This document shows, piece by piece, positions 1-8,710 of a DNA stretch of 8,710 nucleotides. The notes beneath the pieces are model-generated. The model worked only from the letters and a program-made list of their open reading frames with translations. It was not told the DNA's origin and did not search any database. The stretch comes from Oscillospiraceae bacterium. Its GTDB lineage: Bacteria > Bacillota > Clostridia > Oscillospirales > UBA929. Position numbers and translations under genes: made by a program. Within the stretch, counting starts at the first letter, position 1; each line of letters begins with the position of its first letter. The DNA lies in contig JAITQI010000010.1 of the NCBI GenBank assembly GCA_031289065.1, positions 1-8,710 on the forward strand, given 5' to 3'.

Positions 1-22
1 AGATCAGGCGGGGCCTTTGCAA
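1..22 (-). CDS. Possible 5' end of the gene following parA (candidate parB), partial
   Basis: Twenty-one bases after the parA stop, on the same strand, there is a strong Shine-Dalgarno AAGGAGG (minus strand, positions 32-26). The only start codon near it is TTG at 22-20, which opens a frame reading LQRPRLI to the window edge with no stop. The spacing from the Shine-Dalgarno to TTG is only 3 nt, which is short, so the true start could lie outside the window. By established operon structure parB (spo0J) usually follows parA (soj), so parB is the natural guess. The seven visible residues do not show a ParB signature. Only the ribosome binding site is seen with confidence. Confidence 0.3.
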
Positions 23-43
23 ACCCCTCCTTGCCAACGCCGC

Positions 44-814
44 CTACCGGCCCGCCCCGCGGTTTTTCGAGATGACCTCCCGGGCCAGGGCGGAATAGCT
101 GTCCGCCCCGCGGGAGGCCCGGTCGTAGTGCTGCACCGGCATCCCGTGGCTGGGGGCCTCGGACAGGCGCACGTTGCGGGGGATGACCGTCGCGTACAGT
201 TTCCCGGGGAAAAACCGCTTGACCTCGGCGGCGACTTGGGGGGACAGGTTGGTGCGCCCGTCGAACATGGTCAGCAGCACACCCTCCAAGTCCAGCGTCG
301 GGTTGAGGCGGGTGCGCACCAGCCGGATGGTGTACATCAGGTCGGACAAACCCTCCAGGGCGTAATACTCGCACTGCACCGGCACGAGCACCGTGTCGGC
401 GGCGCACAGGGCGTTCAGGGTGAGCAGGCCCAGGGAGGGGGGGCAGTCGATGAGGATAAAGTCGTAGGCGTGGCGCAGGGTCTCCAGAGCCTGCTTGAGC
501 AGGTATTCCCGGTTGGGTACGCTCACCAGCTCGATTTCCGCGCCGGACAGGGACTTGTTGGCCGGCAGCAGCGCCCCGCCGTACCGGGTGAGCACCACCG
601 CCCGCTCGGCGGTCACCGTGCCCACCAGGGCTTCGTAGACGGTGGGGGCGACGTTTTTGTCCACGCCCATGCCGGAGGTGGCGTTGCCCTGCGGGTCAAA
701 ATCGGTCAGCAGGGTGCGTGTTCCGGCCTCGCACAGGGCGCAGGACAGGTTGACCGCGGTGGTGGTCTTGCCCACGCCTCCCTTTTGGTTGACAACGGCG
801 ATGATCTTACCCAT
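44..814 (-). CDS. parA: ParA/Soj-family chromosome-partitioning ATPase
   Basis: This 256-residue protein has the usual length for a short, chromosomal ParA (Soj). It carries the deviant Walker A motif KGGVGKTT at residues 11-18 with the signature Lys11 and the phosphate-binding Lys16. DPQGN at 40-44 contains the catalytic/switch aspartate, and a Walker B-like FILIDCPPS lies at 119-127 with Asp123. The conserved IPRNVRLSEAPS lies at 211-222, in the region that carries DNA-contacting arginines in Soj. There is no N-terminal helix-turn-helix extension, unlike plasmid type Ia ParA. The ATG at 814-812 is supported by a GGAGG Shine-Dalgarno (828-824) about 9 nt upstream, and it starts directly at the family N-terminus MGKIIAVVNQKGG. 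ParA family members bind DNA non-specifically as ATP dimers and act with ParB-parS in origin segregation; Soj can also affect replication initiation. The gene is transcribed divergently from rpoB. Other ParA-like families (MinD, cellulose-associated) fit less well because the IPRNVRLSEAPS and DPQGNAT motifs are typical of Soj. Confidence 0.95.
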   Translation of the reverse strand: MGKIIAVVNQKGGVGKTTTAVNLSCALCEAGTRTLLTDFDPQGNATSGMGVDKNVAPTVYEALVGTVTAERAVVLTRYGGALLPANKSLSGAEIELVSVPNREYLLKQALETLRHAYDFILIDCPPSLGLLTLNALCAADTVLVPVQCEYYALEGLSDLMYTIRLVRTRLNPTLDLEGVLLTMFDGRTNLSPQVAAEVKRFFPGKLYATVIPRNVRLSEAPSHGMPVQHYDRASRGADSYSALAREVISKNRGAGR

Positions 815-863
815 GGCCCAACTCCTCCGTGTCGCGGCGCAAACGCCTTCGACAATTCATCCC

Positions 864-892
864 ATTATATCAACCGCGCCGGGGTTTGACAA
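864..892 (-). promoter_or_regulatory. Probable sigma-A-type promoter of parA (extended -10)
   Basis: On the minus strand a -35 box TTGTCA (892-887, 5 of 6 to consensus) is followed by exactly 17 bp and a perfect TATAAT -10 (869-864). TG lies one base upstream of the -10, which makes an extended -10. Transcription would start near 857, giving a 5' UTR of about 43 nt before the parA ATG. The match is by eye; no other plausible promoter lies closer to parA. Confidence 0.75.
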
Positions 893-933
893 GAGCTTCC
901 CGCGATCAGTCGTTTTTCTTTGCCCGTGAGGTC

Positions 934-968
934 AAATTCGCAAAAAACCGTAAAAAGCCGCAAAAAAA
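934..968 (+). promoter_or_regulatory. Phased A-tracts: probable UP element of the rpoB promoter
   Basis: Four A-rich tracts lie at 934-938 (AAATT), 942-947 (A6), 952-956 (A5) and 962-968 (A7), centred about 10 bp apart, so once per helical turn. They sit inside near-tandem units CGCAAAAAAC / CGTAAAAAGC / CGCAAAAAAAGC. With a start site estimated at about 1008, the A7 tract falls at roughly -46 to -40 and the A5 tract at -56 to -52. These match the proximal and distal subsites bound by the alpha C-terminal domains of RNA polymerase. The patch stands out against very GC-rich DNA. Function is inferred from position and composition. Confidence 0.6.
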
Positions 969-972
969 GCCC

Positions 973-1001
973 TTGACACAAGGCCAAGAGCATGATACAC
1001 T
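973..1001 (+). promoter_or_regulatory. Probable sigma-A-type promoter of the rpoBC operon
   Basis: A perfect -35 TTGACA (973-978) is followed by 17 bp and a -10 TACACT (996-1001, 4 of 6). TG at 993-994, one base upstream of the -10, makes an extended -10 that would compensate for the weaker hexamer. The predicted start is near 1008, about 190 nt upstream of the rpoB ATG. It lies directly downstream of the phased A-tracts, which supports a strong promoter. It implies that rpoBC has its own promoter in this genome. Confidence 0.72.
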
Positions 1002-1199
1002 TTTAACTTGCATCCCGCTTTTCCCGCATAACGGCATTCCACCTCTGATAATATACCACAGGCGGGCGGGAAATGCAAGGGGGAACCGAGAAGTTTTGAA
1101 CAACGCCGCCGGGCGTGCCGCGCCGGAGGTCAGAAGTCGGAGCTTGTACTTCGGCCTCTCCGCGCCCTCTGTGTCTCACTTCTGAAAGGAGCGTTTCCG
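1002..1199 (+). other. Long rpoB leader (5' UTR) with predicted hairpins, no gene
   Basis: This is the stretch between the rpoB promoter and the rpoB start; together with 815-972 it makes a 385-bp gene-free region. I see no convincing small gene, RNA gene or known riboswitch. Visible structure includes an imperfect hairpin with arms GCATTCC (1034-1040) and GGAAATGC (1069-1076, one bulged A) and a short GC hairpin ACGCC/GGCGT (1103-1107 with 1112-1116). A longer inverted repeat at 1130-1185 is listed separately. The Shine-Dalgarno AAAGGAG (1185-1191) sits 8 nt before the rpoB ATG. No intrinsic terminator with a U-tract is seen, so attenuation is not supported. Confidence 0.5.
1130..1185 (+). 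repeat. Inverted repeat abutting the rpoB ribosome binding site
   Basis: Perfect 8-bp arms TCAGAAGT (1130-1137) and ACTTCTGA (1178-1185) enclose 40 nt. An inner 5-bp pairing CGGAG (1138-1142) with CTCCG (1158-1162) continues the structure. The right half is CT-rich (CCTCTCC, CCCTCTGTGTCTC). The right arm ends at the first base of the Shine-Dalgarno AAAGGAG. A similar layout occurs before rpoC (4925-5007). It could be an mRNA structure affecting initiation or a degenerate interspersed intergenic repeat. Arms this short can also arise by chance. Confidence 0.45.
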
Positions 1200-4100
1200 A
1201 TGCCTAACGACGTGCTCAACACAGTCAAGGACGTACATTGCGGGAAGACGCTGCGCAAGAGCTACGCCCGGCTGGGCGACGTGTTGGAGGTTCCCAATCT
1301 GGTGGAGGTGCAAAAAAGCTCCTACCAGTGGTTCCTCGACGTGGGGCTCAAGCAGGTCTTCCACGATGTGTCGGCCATCACCGACTACACCGGCAACCTG
1401 GAGCTGAGCTTCATCGACTTCGTCATGGACGAGGAGCCCAAGTACACCGTCGAGGAGTGCAAGGAACGGGACGCCACCTTTGCCGCCCCGCTGAAAGTGC
1501 GTGTGCGCCTGCGCAACCGGGAGACCGAGGAGATCAAGGAACAGGAGATCTTCATGGGCGACTTCCCGCTGATGACCGAGGGGGGCACCTTCATCATCAA
1601 CGGCGCCGAGCGGGTCATCGTCTCCCAAATCGTCCGCAGCCCGGGCATCTACTTCGAGCAGCGCCCTGAGAAGAGCGCCGTGCCCATGTTGGAGGCCACC
1701 GTCATCCCTTACCGGGGAGCCTGGCTGGAGTACGAGACCGACATCAACGACCTCTTCCACGTGCGCATCGACAAAAACCGCAAGCTGCCGGTGACCTCCT
1801 TCGTCCGGGCCCTGGGGCTGAAAACCGACGCCCAGATCCTGGAGACCTTCGGAGAGGATCCCCGCATCGTGACCACCCTGGAGCGCGACCCCTCCAAAAC
1901 CCAAGAGGACGCCCTCATTGAAATCTACCGCCGCCTGCGCCCCGGCGAGCCCCCCACCGTGGACAGCGCCCAGACCCTGATTCACAACCTGTTTTTTGAC
2001 CCCCACCGCTACGACCTGAGCAGCGTGGGGCGGTACAAATTCAATAAAAAACTGGCCCTCGCCCCCCGCTTGACCGGCCGCCGGCTGGCCGGGCCGGTGA
2101 CCGACCCCCGCACCGGGGAGATCCTGGCCGAGGCCGGGGAGACCCTCACCCGGGATCGGGCCCGGGCCTTGGAGTCCAAGGGCGTGTCCCAAGTGGTCAT
2201 CGACCTGGACGGACGGCCCATCAAGGTGTTTTCCAACGGCATGGTGGAGATGAAATACTTCGTGGACTTCGACCCCGCCGAGGCGGGGATTCGGGAGCGG
2301 GTGTCCTACTCCGTCCTCACCCAGCTGCTCGACAGCTATACCGGCGAGGAGCTGAAAGAGGCCATCGCCGACCGGGTAGACGAGCTCATCCCCAAACACA
2401 TTATCCTCGACGACATCCTGGCCTCCGTCAACTACATGTGCGGCCTGGCCTTCGGCATCGGCGTCCAGGACGACATCGACCACCTGGGCAACCGCCGTCT
2501 GCGCAGCGTGGGCGAGTTGCTGCAAAACCAGTTCCGCATCGGGTTCTCCCGCATGGAGCGGGTCATCCGGGAGCGCATGACCATTCAGGATCTGGACATC
2601 GTGACCCCCCAGTCCCTGATCAACATCCGCCCGGTGACCGCCTCCATCAAGGAGTTCTTCGGCTCCTCCCCCCTGTCCCAGTTCATGGATCAGACCAACC
2701 CCCTGGCCGAGCTGACCCACAAGCGGCGCATGTCCGCCCTGGGCCCCGGCGGCCTGTCCCGGGAGCGGGCCAACTTCGAGGTGCGGGACGTTCACTACAG
2801 CCACTACGGCCGCATGTGCCCCATTGAGACGCCGGAAGGCCCCAACATCGGCCTGATCTCCTACCTGTCCACATACGCCCGTATCAACGAGTACGGCTTC
2901 ATCGAAACCCCCTACCGCCGCGTCGAGCCGGGCACCCTCCGGCTCACCGACGACGTGATTTACATGACCGCCGACGTGGAGGACGAGTATATCGTCGCCC
3001 AGGCCAACGAACCCCTGGCCGAGGACGGATCCTTCGCCCGGGACCGCATCACCTGCCGCCACCGGGATGAGATCATCGAGGTGGAGCGCGAGCGGGTGGA
3101 CTTCGTGGACGTCTCCCCCAAGATGATGGTGTCCGTGGCCACCGCCATGATCCCCTTCCTGGAAAACGACGACGCCAACCGCGCCCTGATGGGCTCCAAC
3201 ATGCAACGCCAGGCCGTCCCGCTGCTGGTGACCGAGGCCCCCATCGTGGGCACCGGCATCGAGTACAAGGCCGCCGTGGATTCCGGCGTGGTCAAGGTGG
3301 CCACCGCCGACGGCGTGGTGGAGAACGTGTCGGCCAACGCCATCCGGGTGGCCTATGACGACGGCAAGAAAAAAACCTACCGCCTGACCAAGTTCCTGCG
3401 CTCCAACCAGGGCACCTGTATCAACCAAAAAGTCATCGTCAGCGCCGGAGACCGGGTCAAGGCCGGGGACGTGCTGGCCGACGGGCCTTCCACCTCCCAG
3501 GGGGAAATTTCCCTGGGGCGCAATGTGCTCATCGGCTTTATGACCTGGGAGGGCTACAACTACGAGGACGCCATCCTCATCAACGAACGCCTGGTGCGGG
3601 ACGACGTGTTCACCTCCATCCACATCGAGGAGTACGAGCTGGAGTCGCGGGACACCAAGCTGGGCTCCGAGGAGATCACCCGGGACATCCCCAACGTCGG
3701 CGAGGACGCCCTGCGCGACCTGGACGACCGGGGGGTCATCCGCGTCGGCGCCGAGGTGCGCGCCGGGGACATCCTGGTCGGCAAGGTGACCCCCAAGGGC
3801 GAAACCGAGCTGACCGCCGAGGAGCGCCTGCTGCGGGCCATCTTCGGGGAAAAGGCCCGCGAGGTGCGGGATACCTCCCTGCGTGTGCCTCACGGCGAGA
3901 GCGGCATCGTGGTGGACGTCAAGGTGTTCACCCGGGAGGCGGGCGACGAGCTCAACCCCGGCGTCAACATGGTGGTGCGCTGCTATATCGCGCAAAAACG
4001 GAAAATTTCGGTGGGCGACAAAATGGCCGGCCGCCACGGCAACAAGGGCGTCATCTCCCGCATCCTGCCGCAGGAGGATATGCCCTTCCTCCCCGACGGC

Positions 4101-4919
4101 ACGCCGCTGGATATTGTCCTCAACCCCCTCGGCGTCCCCTCCCGCATGAACATCGGGCAGGTGCTGGAAGTCCACTTGGGCTATGCCGCCCGCGCCCTGG
4201 GCTGGAAGGTGGCCACCCCCATCTTCGACGGGGCCGACGAGGACGACATCGCCGACACGCTGGAGCTGGCCGGTCTGCGCCGGGACGGCAAGAGCGTCCT
4301 CTACGACGGGCGCACCGGGGCCCAGTTTGACAACCCGGTCACCGTGGGCTACGTCTACTTCCTCAAGCTCGCCCACCTGGTGGACGACAAAATCCACGCC
4401 CGCAGCACCGGCCCCTACAGTCTGGTCACCCAGCAGCCCTTTGGCGGCAAGGCCCAGTTCGGCGGGCAGCGCTTCGGCGAGATGGAAGTGTGGGCCCTGG
4501 AAGCCTACGGCGCGGCCTACACCCTTCAGGAAATCCTCACCGTCAAGTCCGACGACATCGTGGGCCGGGTCAAGACCTACGAGGCCATCGTCAAGGGGCA
4601 CAACGTGCCCCAGCCCGGCGTGCCCGAGTCCTTCAAGGTGCTCATCAAGGAATTGCAGTCCCTCTGCCTCGACATTCGCGTGCTGGACAAGGACATGAAC
4701 GAAATCGAGCTCAAGGACGACGAAGAGGACGACAACTTCGCCCGGGTCGAGCGGGAAGACCGGGAGGACGAGACGCTGCTGGTGGAGCAGCGGGAACTGG
4801 CCGAGCGCGGCTTCGTCCTGGACGACATGGAGGACGACGACGAGGCCGACGACGACTTCGACGACGAAGACGGCGAGGAAGCCCCGGCAAAGGAACCCGA
4901 AGAACTCTTCAACATTTAG
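1200..4919 (+). CDS. rpoB: DNA-directed RNA polymerase subunit beta
   Basis: This is the complete 1239-residue beta subunit, which together with beta' forms the catalytic centre of RNA polymerase. Landmarks in order are the protrusion motif FIINGAERVIVSQIVRSPG (131-149), the lobe/fork segment DDIDHLGNRR (424-433), and the rifampicin pocket/fork loop beginning FFGSSPLSQFMDQTNPLAE at 486. EGYNYEDAI follows with Glu789-Asp790 (E. coli E813/D814), then GKVTPKGE at 861 and KISVGDKMAGRHGNKGV at 935 with Lys941 and Lys949 (E. coli K1065/K1073). The C-terminal clamp motif QQPFGGKAQFGGQRFGE begins at 1078. The last 70 residues are half Asp/Glu. Length and lack of large insertions fit Firmicutes. The ATG is set by AAAGGAG 8 nt upstream and by the family N-terminus. 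It is the first gene of an rpoB-rpoC operon. Residues matching E. coli D516, H526 and S531 are the sensitive-type D497, H507 and S512. Two unusual residues are Pro491 and Phe1081. Confidence 0.99.
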   Translation: MPNDVLNTVKDVHCGKTLRKSYARLGDVLEVPNLVEVQKSSYQWFLDVGLKQVFHDVSAITDYTGNLELSFIDFVMDEEPKYTVEECKERDATFAAPLKVRVRLRNRETEEIKEQEIFMGDFPLMTEGGTFIINGAERVIVSQIVRSPGIYFEQRPEKSAVPMLEATVIPYRGAWLEYETDINDLFHVRIDKNRKLPVTSFVRALGLKTDAQILETFGEDPRIVTTLERDPSKTQEDALIEIYRRLRPGEPPTVDSAQTLIHNLFFDPHRYDLSSVGRYKFNKKLALAPRLTGRRLAGPVTDPRTGEILAEAGETLTRDRARALESKGVSQVVIDLDGRPIKVFSNGMVEMKYFVDFDPAEAGIRERVSYSVLTQLLDSYTGEELKEAIADRVDELIPKHIILDDILASVNYMCGLAFGIGVQDDIDHLGNRRLRSVGELLQNQFRIGFSRMERVIRERMTIQDLDIVTPQSLINIRPVTASIKEFFGSSPLSQFMDQTNPLAELTHKRRMSALGPGGLSRERANFEVRDVHYSHYGRMCPIETPEGPNIGLISYLSTYARINEYGFIETPYRRVEPGTLRLTDDVIYMTADVEDEYIVAQANEPLAEDGSFARDRITCRHRDEIIEVERERVDFVDVSPKMMVSVATAMIPFLENDDANRALMGSNMQRQAVPLLVTEAPIVGTGIEYKAAVDSGVVKVATADGVVENVSANAIRVAYDDGKKKTYRLTKFLRSNQGTCINQKVIVSAGDRVKAGDVLADGPSTSQGEISLGRNVLIGFMTWEGYNYEDAILINERLVRDDVFTSIHIEEYELESRDTKLGSEEITRDIPNVGEDALRDLDDRGVIRVGAEVRAGDILVGKVTPKGETELTAEERLLRAIFGEKAREVRDTSLRVPHGESGIVVDVKVFTREAGDELNPGVNMVVRCYIAQKRKISVGDKMAGRHGNKGVISRILPQEDMPFLPDGTPLDIVLNPLGVPSRMNIGQVLEVHLGYAARALGWKVATPIFDGADEDDIADTLELAGLRRDGKSVLYDGRTGAQFDNPVTVGYVYFLKLAHLVDDKIHARSTGPYSLVTQQPFGGKAQFGGQRFGEMEVWALEAYGAAYTLQEILTVKSDDIVGRVKTYEAIVKGHNVPQPGVPESFKVLIKELQSLCLDIRVLDKDMNEIELKDDEEDDNFARVEREDREDETLLVEQRELAERGFVLDDMEDDDEADDDFDDEDGEEAPAKEPEELFNI

Positions 4920-4924
4920 GCCAG

Positions 4925-5007
4925 AAATCAGCGGAAGCGGCCTCCTACGTTCCCGCCGCCACCCCAAAATCTCTGTCCTCTGTCTTCTGCCCCCTGTCCT
5001 CTGATTT
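4925..5007 (+). repeat. Inverted-repeat-bounded spacer element between rpoB and rpoC
   Basis: The 106-bp spacer contains 7-bp inverted arms AAATCAG (4925-4931) and CTGATTT (5001-5007), which end just before the rpoC Shine-Dalgarno region GAAAGGCGG. The right part is the heptad repeat at 4973-5007; the left part is GC-rich with small GCGG/CCGC pairings. No promoter and no U-tract terminator are seen, so rpoC should be co-transcribed with rpoB. It resembles the element before rpoB in layout (TCAG ... CTGA, CT-rich right half, then AAAGG). Confidence 0.45.
4973..5007 (+). repeat. Five imperfect tandem heptads of CTGTCCT type
   Basis: Five consecutive 7-nt units read CTGTCCT, CTGTCTT, CTGCCCC, CTGTCCT and CTGATTT. 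All begin CTG. The strand asymmetry is striking: the plus strand is pyrimidine-rich and the minus strand reads AGGACAG-like repeats. This low-complexity tract sits 19 nt before the rpoC start codon. Similar AGGACAG-type intergenic tracts occur in many genomes in my recollection, but I could not check for copies here. Confidence 0.6.
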
Positions 5008-5025
5008 GAAAGGCGGTTTGAGCCC

Positions 5026-8583
<3,558 letters not shown>

Positions 8584-8610
8584 GCGCAAACCAGTCTCCC
8601 CTAAAAAACC

Positions 8611-8644
8611 AAACGGGCGGCCCCCGGTAAGGGGCCGCCCGTTT
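8611..8644. terminator. Strong hairpin terminator after rpoC, possibly bidirectional
   Basis: A perfect 14-bp stem AAACGGGCGGCCCC (8611-8624) / GGGGCCGCCCGTTT (8631-8644) has a 6-nt loop CGGTAA. It begins 27 nt after the rpoC stop, so it fits the end of the rpoBC transcript. On the plus strand only three T residues, inside the stem, are followed by GTCAGG, a poor U-tract. On the minus strand the hairpin is followed by GGTTTTTT (8610-8603), a good U-tract. It may serve rpoC and a convergent gene together. Confidence 0.8.
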
Positions 8645-8654
8645 GTCAGGCGTG

Positions 8655-8710
8655 TTAAAAAAGGCTGACACGATCAATAGCGGACAGAGGGATCGCATGA
8701 AAGGGAGGGC
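8655..8710 (-). CDS. Possible C-terminal end of a convergent gene, partial
   Basis: On the minus strand an open frame enters from the right edge and ends with TAA at 8657-8655, reading PPFHAIPLSAIDRVSLF before the stop. The stop lies 10 nt before the terminator hairpin, whose better U-tract is on this strand, and that is the main support. The piece is far too short to recognise. A second minus frame ending at 8674 and a plus-strand start at 8697 are alternatives, so this is a weak call. Confidence 0.25.
   Translation of the reverse strand, partial: PPFHAIPLSAIDRVSLF
8697..8710 (+). CDS. Possible start of a downstream plus-strand gene, partial
   Basis: ATG at 8697-8699 is preceded by AGAGGG (8686-8691) with 5 nt spacing, a partial Shine-Dalgarno match, and opens a frame reading MKGR to the window edge. 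In many Firmicutes an L7Ae-like protein or rpsL follows rpoC, so a plus-strand gene is plausible. No promoter is seen between the terminator and this ATG. It is an alternative to the convergent minus-strand tail; both rest on very little sequence. Confidence 0.2.

Noticed and set aside
17..889. Open frame of 290 codons antisense to parA
   Set aside because: It lies wholly over the well-supported parA gene and has shadow composition.
886..914. Plus-strand TTGACA at 886-891 as a further rpoB promoter
   Set aside because: The sequence at the -10 position (GTCGTT, 909-914) does not resemble TATAAT; the match arises from overlap with the parA -35 box on the other strand.
1046..1054. Plus-strand TGATAATAT as an extended -10 for a second rpoB promoter
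   Set aside because: The hexamer is 4 of 6 and no -35-like sequence lies 16-18 bp upstream. It cannot be excluded but is not supported.
906..1185. Small open frames on both strands in the parA-rpoB intergenic region
   Set aside because: They cover the promoter and A-tract region, lack convincing ribosome binding sites and show no conserved features.
815..1199. A parS site near parA
   Set aside because: No palindrome resembling TGTTTCACGTGAAACA is visible in the intergenic region.

Overview
The window reads as ordinary chromosomal core DNA from a GC-rich, Gram-positive-type bacterium, most likely a member of Clostridia (Oscillospiraceae/Ruminococcaceae-like). Three things point there. RNA polymerase beta' lacks the large trigger-loop insertion (SI3) of Proteobacteria. 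RpoB has the Firmicutes-like run VRDVHYSHYGRMCPIETPEG and a long acidic tail. Codons end overwhelmingly in G or C. The assignment rests on sequence recall, not on a search.

Layout. (1) Positions 44-814, minus strand: a complete ParA/Soj-type chromosome-partitioning ATPase. A strong Shine-Dalgarno follows its stop codon and may start a second gene, possibly parB, that runs off the left edge. (2) Positions 815-1199: a 385-bp divergent intergenic region. It holds a good sigma-A-type promoter for parA (extended -10), a second for rpoB (perfect -35, extended -10) with phased A-tracts upstream that look like an UP element, and a roughly 190-nt rpoB leader with inverted repeats. (3) Positions 1200-4919, plus strand: rpoB, complete. 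(4) Positions 4920-5025: a rpoB-rpoC spacer containing a CT-rich heptad repeat and a short inverted repeat that ends just before the rpoC ribosome binding site. (5) Positions 5026-8583, plus strand: rpoC, complete. (6) Positions 8584-8710: a perfect 14-bp-stem hairpin terminator, then the uncertain edge of another gene.

How it works together. rpoB and rpoC form a two-gene operon encoding the catalytic core of RNA polymerase, apparently with its own promoter. rplJ/rplL are not immediately upstream; the neighbour is a divergent parA. ParA would work with ParB and parS sites in origin segregation. I see no unknown system here. The more interesting signals are regulatory: A-tracts at UP-element positions, two similarly built inverted-repeat elements ending exactly at the rpoB and rpoC Shine-Dalgarno sequences, and a terminator whose U-tract favours minus-strand transcription. 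A few substitutions in very conserved polymerase motifs are also worth a look.
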